In this document: positions 1-10,778 of the stretch, piece after piece
Layout: each line of letters begins with the position of its first letter
How positions within the stretch are numbered: the first letter of the stretch is position 1
Source: Vesta saturnalis
Taxonomy: Eukaryota; Arthropoda; Insecta; Coleoptera; Lampyridae
Assembly: GCA_036346205.1 (NCBI GenBank)
Contig: JARFJB010000394.1
Location: 61,847-125,846 of the forward strand
Reading direction: 5' to 3'
DNA length: 64,000 nt
Notes under the pieces: generated by a model
Told to the model about the DNA's origin: nothing
Databases searched by the model: none
Seen by the model: the letters and a program-made list of their open reading frames with translations, nothing else
Program-made: the position numbers and the translations under genes

Positions 1-150
1 TCGAATATCTCAGTAGGTTGACAAAATTGTCATATTTTCTCATTGGTATTAGATTCCCCTTTGAATTCTGCCCAACTTTGCTAATTTAACCGATTCTCTA
101 GCTTTCCTAATAACAGAGTTACCCATATAACGTGGCTAGATCTTAGACGG

Positions 151-153
<3 letters not shown>

Positions 154-232
<79 letters not shown>
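154..232. repeat. (TA)n microsatellite
   Basis: Nearly pure TA dinucleotide run. It is the first of nine such tracts in the window. A phrase just before it (TAACAGAGTTACCCATA, about 111-128) recurs next to the tract at 748, so both tracts probably lie in copies of one dispersed repeat. Confidence 0.95.
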
Positions 233-240
<8 letters not shown>

Positions 241-355
241 CCTTTTTTAAGTGAATACCCATTAGCTTGTAATGATTTAGGATCACGAAATCGTTAACTT
301 GGAGCCACTGAAGGTTCAACTACATCAATTTTTTGACGTAGACGGCTGTTTGATC
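241..355 (-). pseudogene. Penelope-like element relic (RT-to-endonuclease linker)
   Basis: Read on the minus strand, about 40 codons match the linker of the PLE family B copy at 57.8-60.6 kb. The motif LRQKI is shared, followed about 30 codons on by NGYSL; the PLE copy has the same pair at about 59,020-59,160. The DNA around 'caattttttgacgtag' is nearly identical in the two places. No flanking PLE domains survive, so this is a short decayed fragment. The match is short, and chance cannot be excluded without an alignment. Confidence 0.5.
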
Positions 356-743
356 AATTAAAAATCATCTATTGTGACGGCCGTAATTAGATTTACTGTA
401 TTTTACTCCACTTTCATAAGTTTATAATATGTAAATACACATAATAATTTTACGCTAGGTTACGCCATTGACCCTCGCATATCATTTTTGCTAGGTATCA
501 TCCAATTAATTGGCAATTTTCTATTTTGTGTATATCAACACTTATTTAATTCGTCGCTGTATACTCTTACTTATTTGTTTCTACATTGAGTTTAACATAA
601 TGACATAATTATGAAGCTTCTACTTTAATTCTCATTATTACGCCATCTAGCGGTAAGCTATAAAACCTAAATTTGGATAAGTGCTCGCAAAAAGAGTGAA
701 ATAAAAGGCACGTGCTTTTATTATAACAGAGTTACCCATAGAA

Positions 744-802
<59 letters not shown>

Positions 803-1815
803 CAATAACTTTAATAGATAAGAAAAAATATCATAGTATCAGGTTTTGGCAATCCATAATTAAAATAAGACATAATGGTACGTCTAAATTGTAACCTATG
901 GTATGTCGAGATTTTTTCTGTTTATTCTAAACCTTGAAGTGCATGCTATGTAAATTAGATATGTTAATTTATCACAGTATTACCATAACTTAACGTGGTT
1001 AGAATAAATCGCGTTAAAAATACGCATTGTGTTTTCTGTGTACAATAGTAATTAAAAAATTGTTAATAACCGCAAACTACTTCTTTGTTAGATCTTTAGT
1101 TGGTATGTTAAGTTTCTATTTGTGAATGCTTTTATCAATTTCAAATTAAAGTTTTGTAACTTTACACTAACATCATAACTTCATTAAATGTTGTTAAATA
1201 TGTCTTTTGGTTATGACATCTTTCACTGTACCAAGGATTCGCTAGGGAGCGGTTAGCTATTATCATTTACTGAGGACGTAATTATAGTTGTTTTCGAAAC
1301 GTTTAAATTTATACATAAGATAACTATTAAATGTACGATTTAATACTTAAAATATAACTAGTTTAATTATGTTTGTGTGAAATTCGTCATTTTCGTAATA
1401 AATTGTAGGTTAATAAATACGATTAGTGAGGATAAACAGCAGCTGCCTCCCGCAGTATAGTTTGTATGAAAGAAATAAACACTTTTAAGGAAAAGTTTCC
1501 TTATACAATAAAAAACGTCTATAATTTTGTTTTCTGTTTTAATTTGAAGTTTATATGCAGTTGTAATAAAAATACAGTAATCGCCAAGATAAACAGTACC
1601 GAAAACAACAACTTTATTAATTTTTTTAATTTTTGTAATTTAGGTGTTCAAACTGAGCACTATTACGGCGTAAACAAGTTTCGTAGCGATTTTGAAGATT
1701 ATTGAACATTAATAATAATAATTAAATTAAAATTAATAATAATAATAAATTAATAAATAGTGGTTGACGCAGTTGTTGGAAATAAGTTGTTATTGTTTAC
1801 CGTAGTTCTGCATAC
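356..1815. other. AT-rich DNA without a recognisable gene
   Basis: Only short AT-biased reading frames occur. The longest (1466-1705, plus strand, 79 codons) is low-complexity, rich in N, F and K, and resembles nothing I know. A (TA)n tract sits at 748-798. Confidence 0.6.
748..798. repeat. (TA)n microsatellite
   Basis: TA run that directly follows a second copy of the phrase TAACAGAGTTACCCATA, also found beside the tract at 154. Confidence 0.95.
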
Positions 1816-1817
1816 CC

Positions 1818-1818
<1 letters not shown>

Positions 1819-1854
<36 letters not shown>
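1819..1854. repeat. (TA)n microsatellite
   Basis: TA run at the downstream edge of the mariner-type transposase relic (minus strand). The relic's similarity stops here. Confidence 0.95.
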
Positions 1855-1855
<1 letters not shown>

Positions 1856-1857
<2 letters not shown>

Positions 1858-2530
1858 GTGGCGTAAGGTGAGATGAATGTGAAGGGTAATCGAAGTCCGT
1901 TCCACGAGAAATTATCCTGTTTCAAAAATGCTCGCAGAGCAGTTATAATGAGCATCTGACTGTATGGCTTGTGGCGCTATCCTATTGATCCCCTGCCTGT
2001 TCAACTAACTGTATTTCGTGCGCTTTTTCTTGAATCTCTCACAAAAGGTATGATCAAGTTGTGCCTGTAACGTTCTTGATTAACAGTAACTGTGAGTTGA
2101 TTTCCGTCCTCAACAAAATAAGGAGCAATTATATCGTGTCCCGATACAACACACCAAATCATATCTCGAGCACTGTTAAGTGCTTTTTCTACAATTAAGT
2201 CAGGGCGTTTAAATTCAAGAAATTGAGTTGTTTGTCTATTGATATAGCCATTTAGTTGAACATGACTTCCGTCTGAAAACCATACATTTCTCAAGAAATC
2301 GGTATCTTCGTATACTAGGCGTCCACAATAACTTTTCTTGAACGTTTGTCCACAGCGTTTAGTCGTCCAGCTTCAATACGATAGGGATAACCATCAATGC
2401 CTTTGAACATTCTACGTGTGGATGTTGTCACTGATGTTTAATTTGTACAACTTGGTCGAAGACCTCTTTGTAGAGAGTGCAAAACCTGGTCAAGAACCCG
2501 TTCGTCATTATCGTCAGTACATTCTACAAC
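1856..2530 (-). pseudogene. mariner-type (Tc1/mariner) transposase fragment
   Basis: The longest open stretch is 2001-2294. It contains NVWFSDGSH, typical of the first catalytic-Asp region of insect mariner-like transposases, then HVQLNGYINRQ, MIWCVVS, PYFVEDG and VNQERY. Upstream in other frames, 2300-2520 encodes the end of the DNA-binding region (RRMFKGIDGYPYRI), with a stop just before it. Downstream, about 1860-2000, is a decayed version of the region that should hold the second Asp and the third acidic residue. Several frameshifts and stops make it non-functional. It belongs to the same broad family as the split element at 44.1-49.7 kb and carries the catalytic part missing there. No terminal inverted repeats were identified. 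Confidence 0.75.
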
Positions 2531-2720
2531 TTCATAGGTGGAAGGCATATGTACCCCATGCCGCCCGGTGCAATACCACCACCTTTACCATGGGTTCCTT
2601 AATATTGTTGCTCCAATTTTCTGAGCTCAGTAAGGGCTGCCGGTCACTGTGTCCTTTATTCCTTATGTACTCGCCAACATGTACTGCCAAGCGTGGCGTT
2701 TTAACGGCTAAACCCTTAAA

Positions 2721-4540
2721 ATGACGAGTTCTAAAACAGATGCTATACCCCAGGTGGGTAGGGCGAGACGCCCACACTCTCACATCGATTCGTCGATCCG
2801 TCCCAAGGATTCTGGGGGAAACAAAAATTCGTCAATGAAAAAAACAAGACTAAGAAGAGCAAAATTTGCCAGGAATAAAATTCTGCCCCATTCGGATGCC
2901 CGGGAAGGCAGGACTCAAGCGACCTCGGTCATCGAATGTACCAACATCCAGATTCATTGCTGCAACATACGTGGTATCAGGTCGAATCTTAATGCTGTTC
3001 ACCAACACCTTGAACAAGTGCAACTGGTCGTTCTGTTTCTATTAGAAACACAAGTCTCCCCTGGAAGCACTGATTCGCCTGACCTGCAATTTCCCACAAC
3101 CTCCACTCTAACTTTCGCCTTAAAGGCGGAGTATGTGCGTATACCAAGGACAACGTAGGTTGTAAGAGGATGTCCACGTTGGAAAGCATCAAATTTGACG
3201 CGATTTGGTTCAAACATTCTGGGCCCCAATTTGTGAAATTTTACTGTTGTTTGCATAGGTCTCCCAACGATAACAATTTCCAAGATCTTTTTGATTAGCT
3301 TAGTCTGAAAATAGACTACCTCTTATCACAATTTCTATCTTGCGATATTTCAATTTTGGGAGATCTTAATGTCCACAATTCCAATTGGCTTCATATTTCA
3401 TCTACTACTAATCCCGCAGGTCATAGTGCAGAAGCATTTGCTGTAGCCTGTGATCTCACACAAATCATTTCCGAACCAACCAGAGTTCATTTCCCCACTT
3501 GGTCAATCAGACCACTACCTAATCGAAATAACTTCCTCTGTACCCAATCCCACCGTTACTAAAAAAACAGATAGAACTATATGGTGTTGTAAATCAGCTA
3601 ACTGGAGCAAACTGCGAGATTTTTTGCAACGTTCTTCTGGCGTGTGTATTGCTTTAAATGGTCCTCCTGTTCAAAAATTTCTCTTTCAATAACTGAAGTT
3701 ATCTTGATGGGTATGAAGTTATACATTCCCAAAAAACATAATCGTGTAGGTCATGCCCGTTTCCAACCCTGCTTTAATGGGGCTTGCACTGATGTATTAT
3801 CGCAAAAGCATAAACTCTATATTAAACGGAAACCAAATAAATCTATCGAAAATTACGCCAAATATATTGCGGCAAGGAATAGTTGCAAAAGCATCACCAA
3901 GGTCAAAAAGATCTTTGAAGAACGTAAATGCAAAGAATTAATCTCATGTCCTTTGGGTGGTCGTAAATTTTGGTCATTAGCTAAAGCCATTAGTAAAAAC
4001 TTCCTTTCCTCCCATGACGTCTCTCGACGGAGCTGTAGTAGCTGATCCTGCTGAAAAAGCCAACCTCTTTGTCGATTACTTTGCATATAACGTTTGGCAC
4101 AAGTGCCTACTTGCCAAGCTCACTTCGTTCGGCTTATCCGATACGCTCATCAATTGGATATCCAGCTTTCCTGACAAAAGATGTATACGCGTTGTCGTCG
4201 ATGGCTTCTTTTCGAAACAAACTACTATTAACGCGGGAATACCCCAAGTTTCAGTGATAGCTTACACACTTTTCCTGCTGTGCATAAATGACCTCATTTC
4301 CTCCACAACTAACCCGATCCATTGCTTTGCGGATGACAGGATTCTACATAGTAGTTATTCTCAGTTTCCCCACAACAATAAGTCTAGACATTACGTTAAG
4401 GTGAAAATGACAGCCTCAATCAGCAGTGACTTTAGAACGTCTCCTTGAATGGGGAAGGAATACTCTACTCACGTTCAACGCCGACAAAACGATATTTTTC
4501 AAAAACTTGTTTGACACTTAGGCCATTGTTCCGTCCACTT
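2721..4540 (+). pseudogene. non-LTR retrotransposon (endonuclease and RT), decayed
   Basis: The first block (2721-3560, frameshifted) is an apurinic-type endonuclease. It contains IHCCNIRGIRSN near the start, a LETQ segment, and GDLNVHNSNWL at about 3357-3390, the GDFN-type catalytic motif. About 3560-4045 is the linker region. From 4085 comes part of the reverse transcriptase: WHKCLLAKL, then a GIPQ segment, then FADD at 4328-4339 in place of the usual YADD. RT residues between about 4045 and 4090 are missing, so the front of the RT core is deleted. No RNase H domain was found. It resembles CR1/Jockey-group LINEs; the clade is uncertain. The 5' end lies against the mariner relic. Confidence 0.75.
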
Positions 4541-6235
4541 CCGTATGGACGGAAATAATGGTCTACTAGTCATACCTAAGTACCGGCGACCGCTCTTATA
4601 TTGAAACTAACCATCAGAAAGGATTTTAAAGGGTTATAAAGAAAATAAATAATAACTCTTTGGTTAGAATAACAACACAATATATTATCAAGGGCTCCTT
4701 AAAACATATTAATTAGAATTACTGGTGTACTTATTTTGTAACTTTCTAGTAACGAAAGGTAACGTTATAGTGCTTACATTTTCGGAAAGCACCAGAAACA
4801 GGATTTTTTAAAGGGAAAAATGACATATGGTTCCAGTTTAAAAATATGTAAGCTTTTATGACGTAACTCAAAAACCTTCCACTGCTTTTTGTTTTACATA
4901 AAAAATACTCTTGGTATTCTTTCCCCATCTCTTCAAATAAGCGAGTTACAACAATTCTTAGAAATAGGGAAAAATTGACAATTGAAGGATAACGAACAAA
5001 TGAAAGAGATTGATAACCCATAGAAGTTATCCTTCTAAATACGAGCCTTCAGATGCCTTTATAGTCTATCTACAATTCGCTCGAAATCTGGCGTTTTCAA
5101 ATTTCAGTAATATTACCGTGTGTACGCTTTAATCAAAAGGTTGCCTCTTCCTTTATTTATTAGTATTATTATTTAGTCCATTTGAACTAAAAATAATGGG
5201 TAACCCAAAATGAGTAAAAGTGGCACTTTAGTTCCTATTTTGAGTATATTGTACGTTTTATTCCTTGCGGAGCAAAATATTAATTTTGTCTACACTGTGG
5301 ATAAAGTGTAACCTTAGCAACGTTTTTTAGTGTACAAAGTTGCACTTTAACCATAAGCACAAGACGTCGTTTTTCTGATTATTATTTTCAGACCACATTG
5401 CTATATGTATGAATAAAGGAAAGTCCAACGATGAGGTTTGAAAATCGATTCGGACATTTTGACTTACATGTTCTGTCAATCATTTATATACTTGTTGAAT
5501 CCAAACTCTTTAAACATTCACAAGTTTCAAAGATTGGCTACATCAGATGGCAGCAAAAGTGTAATAAGGCACAATTACATGATTAGTTGATTTTCTGAAT
5601 AAAATGATGTAAACTAATAGTATAATTAAACCTAGACACGAAAAGTTTTCCTGACTGAAGGGAGGTCGATGTGTACACAAATTGAGTTTTCACAGTAAAT
5701 ATACGTGTTGAGTCTACCTGAGTACAAAACTATCAATCGTCTGTGGCTCTGTATGCGTGCGTGTGTGTGAGTAGGTGAGGGTGCAGGTGTGGGTGTGTGC
5801 GTGAGTGTGCGCGCTTGCGTGAGTTTGTATTTGTTTGTGTGTGCATAAACAAAGGCGTATCATGTAGATTTTCATGAAGTTTGTTAATTCTGATGGTGCG
5901 CTTTATTTGACAGAAATTAATTTTTTTTTTAATTTTCTTGAAAATTAGTGCAACGATTTTCATTACAATCAAAATTTTGGAATACATTTAGTAGCTAAAT
6001 AAAATTCCTACCTCAAATTTCCCCGTAAAAGGTTGTGACTAGCATTTTGCTCTTCCTTGATTTTTAACTGTGCGCTTTTCTTCGAAAAAATATAGTATTT
6101 GTTAAAATACGTTAAATAAAATTTCTGCCAGAAAATTTATTTGGCAGAAAACGAAGGTTCTAATTCAATCAATCAAGCATTTTATTTAAATGCATTGATT
6201 GTAATTGTTTGTGGAATTTTCAAATTCTCCTTTTA
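4541..6235. other. intergenic, no gene recognised
   Basis: AT-rich sequence. A minus-strand frame at 4746-5021 (91 codons) has no recognisable domain. A 9-bp-armed inverted repeat (TTCCGTCCA / TGGACGGAA) lies near 4531-4557, close to the end of the LINE relic. A GT-rich stretch lies at 5741-5836. Confidence 0.5.
5741..5836. repeat. imperfect (GT)n-rich stretch
   Basis: TGTG/GTGAG-rich imperfect repeat of about 100 bp. It resembles, on a smaller scale, the long GT region at 50.5-51.3 kb. Confidence 0.8.
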
Positions 6236-6239
6236 TGTA

Positions 6240-7449
6240 TACTGGCCGCCATAAATAAATGAACACCCAGTAAACGCTGATATGCTTTAATGAAATTTTC
6301 AGAAAACGTGAATTTTATTACTATTCAGAAACGATGAAAATTTCAACAGGATGCAATAAGATTAGTCAAGTAATCATCGACAATGAAACAAAAACTCTTT
6401 CTTTTCATTTAACATTAGTTACTTAAGTGTCAATGTTAGTCATATTCGTAAGCTTAACAAGTAAACACATTAAAGTTGAAATAATGCCTCCTGTACGATA
6501 TCGTGCAAATTTCCATCAGTTAACCGAGTTTGAACGTGGTCTACGAGAAGCCGGATTATCAATTCATGATGTTGCCACTCGCGCGGGGCGCGCTGTCGCC
6601 ACAATTTCATTATGTTGGCGAAGATGGTCAGAAAATAATGAGGGACGACGACGTTTGCATCCCGGACGTCCTAAATTCACCGCTGATCGTAACGATCGTG
6701 CTTGTAGCTCGTCGGGAACGTTTTTCATCAACAAGTGAAATTTGTGATGGAAGGAGATGATTAACTGATCATCAAATCACCTTAAGATCGACGTATCGAA
6801 GAATTCCATCTTTTCGGCTCAGATCATACCGACCATTGATTTGTTTACCTCTAACTCTACGCCATCGTACGGCGGCAATGGTGTAACCAGAGGTTGCATT
6901 GGAATGTGCAATGGAATCAAATCATTTTTAGTGACGAATCCCGATTTTGTTGCTGGGCTCATGATGATCCAAGATCGGTTTGAAGACGTACTGGAGAAAT
7001 ACATCATTTGCATTTTCTGTACAACGCCATACTGCTCTCACAAAAGATGTGAGGTGTGGGGGCTATGTGCCGTGGAAGCAACCTCCTCTAGTAGTTATTG
7101 AGAGAACATTAAATGCAAATCGGTACAGTAACAACGTTCTTGAACCAGTATTACTGCTATATCTGCAAGAAACAGAAAAACCAATTTTTATAATGCGCAG
7201 CCGCATACCGCAAGAGTTGCTATGGAGTTTCTAAATACTGCTAATGTTGATCTGCTTCCATGACCTCCTCGTTCGCCAGACTTATCACCAATCGAACATT
7301 TGTGGGATATGGTAGGACGGAGAATACATGATTTACAGCCACTCCCAAACAATGTAGATGCAATTCAATAACGGATTTTAGATGCGTTTGGTGGTATAAT
7401 TCAGGTTAGCATAGATTCACTCATTTCAACTGTTTTACAATTTTACTGA
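6240..7449 (+). pseudogene. Tc1-like transposase relic
   Basis: The likely start is ATG 6484 (MPPVRYR). The paired-type helix-turn-helix begins LTEFERG and includes VATRAGRAVATIS. The first catalytic Asp is present in IIFSDESRF (about 6915-6945). The second catalytic region reads YNAQPHTAR at about 7185-7215, so the usual Asp is replaced by Tyr. The acidic third motif, PDLSPIEHLWDM, is present at about 7278-7312. The frame ends at TGA 7447-7449. Frameshifts and an in-frame stop after NVDLLP make it dead. Sequence near 6240 (ctggccgccataaataaatg) looks like a Tc1-type terminus, but no matching copy is visible at the 3' end. Confidence 0.8.
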
Positions 7450-7690
7450 TAGTGGTGAATAAAAATATTCCTTTACTTAAAACTCACCTCATGCTGGGTT
7501 ATATTTTACACAACATTTTTTGATTATATACCAACAATAGTATTTGCATTGACATTCTGAAAGTAAGAAAGTAAAAGTTCTTTGAGTAGAGTAGGTATGT
7601 CCATTGAACATTCCCACGTTCCTAGTTAGTTTCCCATTGGTTTCTTTAGAGCAATTGAATAAAAATGACGTTTACAAATCGATGCAAATC
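7445..7690 (+). repeat. left arm (outer part) of a long inverted repeat
   Basis: About 245 bp, inversely repeated at 8935-9182. Matching blocks include a TGGGTTATATTTTACACAAC segment and an AACATTYCCACGTTCCTAGTT segment. It begins at the stop codon of the Tc1-like relic. The arm is interrupted at about 7685 and resumes at about 8443. Confidence 0.85.
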
Positions 7691-7719
7691 ACTAAACACT
7701 ATTTTTTCAAATACTTACT

Positions 7720-8100
7720 AGGGATATTAAACTTTCTATCTTTTTTGGGTGTATTTGTATATTTAATATTTATATTAATTTATATATTTAAGTTATACAA
7801 TCTACACGTTTCGATAACACTTACAGTTATCTTCATCAGTAATAATATCTATTAAATTATTAAAAATTTTGAAACAATTTTGTGAAATTTGAAAAAATTA
7901 AAACATAAACATAAGCCTGCTATTAATATAACAGTTTGAGAAACGTATAAAGTCAACTATGGAATATAATTTTGAGAAAGATTAACTAGATCATTACAAA
8001 TTAAATATTGTTAAACTGTCATGAAGATAACAAATCAGAACATCCCCCTAACAGTCGAAGGCTAACGATAAAAAATGTCAACCGATATTTCATACCTACT
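7720..8100 (-). mobile_element. 3' end fragment of Penelope-like element family B
   Basis: Closely resembles 57,830-58,130, the end of the complete PLE-B copy. Shared blocks include CTGCTATTAATATAACAG, TTAAATATTGTTAAACTG and the hammerhead-like region. The orientation is minus. It lies inside the left arm of the inverted repeat, so it arrived after that repeat formed. No coding sequence of the element is present here. Confidence 0.75.
7808..7839 (-). ncRNA. hammerhead-ribozyme-like motif (PLE family B)
   Basis: On the minus strand the sequence reads CTGATGA, then a stem (AGATAAC ... GTTATC) with a small loop, then GAAAC. These are the two conserved core boxes of a hammerhead, spaced by a stem II. 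Penelope-like elements are known to carry hammerhead ribozymes in their terminal repeats. Stems I and III were not modelled, so activity is not claimed. Confidence 0.5.
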
Positions 8101-8439
8101 GGGGAATTTTAACACCATCTAACAATCACATTATTAAAGAAATATCTACAAAACTTGTACAGATGATTTAATTGCTATTTGTAATTATTGTTATTATTTT
8201 AATTATATTATTTATACTGTTTTTTATAGAAGACTTTCTAATTTTGATGACTTCAAATTTTACTATCTCATTAAAAAAATGTAAAGGAAGCACCCGATTG
8301 CAGGTGTCGGCTGCAGTCAACTCACCATTGCAGAAAATAAACTTGTTACTATTAACTAGTAACTATTAACAAATAAATATATTTGATGAATAATAGTTAG
8401 TTACACGGACTTCTTAAATTCTTGGACAGATGTCAGTTT

Positions 8440-8540
8440 CTTTGTTTCAAGCTTGAAACGTAGTTCCTCGAGCGCCACGGAAAGAAACAATGCAGCTCAG
8501 CTTGTATGTTGGGACCGTACTCGACAATTTCCAGCTACTT
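8440..8540 (+). repeat. left arm (inner part) of the long inverted repeat
   Basis: Inverse copy of about 8860-8940, including TAGTTCCTCGAGCGCCAC. It continues the arm that stops at 7690; the intervening 750 bp has no counterpart in the right arm. Confidence 0.85.
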
Positions 8541-8859
8541 GTTTAAATTAGTAACTAAAACTTACAAAAGTTTATTGAAGATGTTCTATGCTTTAAATTT
8601 TTTTATGTAATTAATCAATATTATTTTGGGTTTCACTGTGAAACCAAAAATGAAATCGATAAATTAAACAAAAAAATGAATATATAATAAGAATGAATCA
8701 TTAATTATCAGTGATTGGTGAAAACCCGAGATTATGCTTTGTTTATATCCCAAACCACCCTCTCGTCAGAGATAACTACCAATTTTAGCAGCACATTCAA
8801 CCCCTGCTTTGGGACCCGAAGATAACTCCTATTGGTTAGCTGGAGCAACCGCTTGGAAA

Positions 8860-9182
8860 TCGTAGAGTATGGTCCCAATATATAAGTTAGCCTGTATTGT
8901 TTCTTTGGGTGGCGCTCGAGGAACTACATTTCAAGCCTGAAACACTCGACTTGTAGACGTTATTTTTATACAATTTCTCTAAATAAATCAATTCGAAACT
9001 AACTAGGAACGTGGAAATGTTCAATATACATACCTACTCATCAAAGGACTTTTACTTTCCTACTTTCACAATTTCAATGCAAATACTATTGTTGGTATAT
9101 CATCAATAAATGTTGTGTAAAATATAACCCAGCATGTGGTGAGTTTTAAGTAAATGAATATTTTTATTCATCACTATCAGTA
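8860..9182 (-). repeat. right arm of the long inverted repeat
   Basis: Uninterrupted arm of about 320 bp that matches, inverted, 7445-7690 followed by 8443-8540. The spacer between the inner arms is about 320 bp. No transposase is encoded between the arms. It may be a foldback or MITE-like element. Confidence 0.85.
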
Positions 9183-9229
9183 AAATATACCGTTAGTAGA
9201 CTTCCTTTTTAACACAATTTTGTTTTCCA

Positions 9230-9403
9230 AATGGCAAACTTAGCGTGTCTCAGCCCTTCAGTTGTGATTGCGCTTTCAAAGTGTGCTTAAATCAAATTAA
9301 TCATTTTGTCAGTTGTATTTATCAAATTACCAAGCGTACGTTGAGATCGGTAGGTTGACTCTGCATAATTTATTGTTGTGGTTGTTACAAGCAAACATGT
9401 CGG
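9230..9403 (+). other. candidate host first exon (start codon with immediate splice donor)
   Basis: The sequence AAAC-ATG-TCGG is followed at 9404 by GTAAGTG, a near-consensus 5' splice site, as in genes whose first coding exon holds only a couple of codons. No downstream exon was identified and no promoter is obvious, so this is a weak candidate. Confidence 0.18.
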
Positions 9404-10150
9404 GTAAGTGATTGCTTACTGTTGTACAGAACGGTAAGTTTTACCTACACATTTGTACCTATGAAATCATGACCACTCTATAATTTCGCTTTGTTAACAC
9501 AACCAAAAAGTACAAGAAAGGACATCGCAGAAGAAATAGGATAAGAATCCCGAACGTTAACGACCCGTGTAATTAGAAACTCAATTCTGATCGCGCAGAA
9601 ATAATGATGAAGTTTCACACAAAAGGGTTACGAAATCATGAAAATTTTCATCAACAAATTCCAACTTACCTTCCCCCACGCCCCACATTTGATAAGAACC
9701 ACGAGTTATAAAATGGTTAGCGTAAATTAAGTGCATTATTTGAAGATTATGTTTCAATAACAAGATCATTGGGAAGACTCAATTAACGTTGACCTTGGTC
9801 CCCAAATGAGATTTGGAAAATAATTACACTGGTTTCAATTTTTTGTTACGCGTAACTTGCTCATTTAGTATAAATTAATATCATGATCAAATCATGAATG
9901 GAGGGAAGAACTTATGCCACTCGCAAAGATTATGGTGTACTTTTAACTAATTCGAAGTTAAAGGGTTTACAATCTTATTGCAATATACTACCTTACTAGT
10001 CATACATTAGTCCATAGAAAAAACGTTCTAGATCAAAATTGTCGATGTCCAGATTAAAAAAAAAGATAAATTTTCTAATTATAATTCGTTGAATTGATTT
10101 TTAGTCACACCATATTGAAATTATGGTGTATGTCTATTTATGGTTTTCGA
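9404..10150. other. intergenic, no gene recognised
   Basis: AT-rich sequence. A minus-strand frame at 9581-9769 has no recognisable features. It ends at the target-site duplication of the PLE that follows. Confidence 0.5.
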
Positions 10151-10161
10151 GTCTTGGTAAT
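10151..10161. other. target-site duplication, left copy (PLE family A)
   Basis: GTCTTGGTAAT here is repeated exactly at 12,611-12,621, directly beyond the other end of the PLE. An 11-bp duplication fits a PLE insertion. Confidence 0.85.
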
Positions 10162-10283
10162 TAGTGGAATTGATCGGCCTATTTCCACACTTTTTGAACG
10201 CGACGTTTCGCAAGTGGACTCTGCTTCCGAAACGTTGCGTTCAAAAAACAAAAACTGTGGAAATAGGCCGATCAACTCTACTA
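10162..10283. repeat. near-perfect palindrome at the PLE 5' end
   Basis: Arms of about 50 bp (10,162-10,211 and 10,228-10,283) are inverse copies of each other, each containing GGCCTATTTCCAC or its complement. The loop (about 10,211-10,227) is the stem-loop II portion of the hammerhead-like motif. The inverted junction therefore sits inside the ribozyme hairpin. Confidence 0.9.
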
Positions 10284-10778
10284 ATAGGAAACCAAAGTTA
10301 CAAAACACTTATAATACAGAATTATAACTAGGTACGGTCTCGAAGTCAAATAACTTTTCAGAAAGCTTGAAACATCAATCAATAAGCTAGCACTAGAGGA
10401 GAACCACCTAACCTTCCTCTGCAAAACCCGTGACAACAACGTAATACCCACCAGGCTCAACATTAAAACTCCGATACACAGCCGGAAAATATCACTAATC
10501 GCAAAGAGAGTTAGTGAAGCGTTGGTCAAAGAACGAATCAGACATCACCGTTTCAGAAACTACCAGGTCGACCACCAATCCAACTAGATTACAGAAACCA
10601 TTCGAAACCGAGTGAAGGAACAAGACTTTGATAGGATAAATACGGCTACCAGAAGTAAATATTCGAAGACCAAGGCAACGCACAAGAAAATTCAGTAGAA
10701 GAAACTCGAAAAGCTAATGAAGGAGAAAAAAGAACCAACTAACATCAATCGAAAAAACACTGTTATAAACATCTCTAA

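Noticed and set aside
1466..1705. 79-codon frame
   Set aside because: Low-complexity, AT-biased, no recognisable domain or start context.
4746..5021. 91-codon minus-strand frame
   Set aside because: No similarity recognised; length is expected by chance.
5733..5987. 84-codon minus-strand frame rich in His and Thr
   Set aside because: Arises from the GT/GTGAG-rich repeat.
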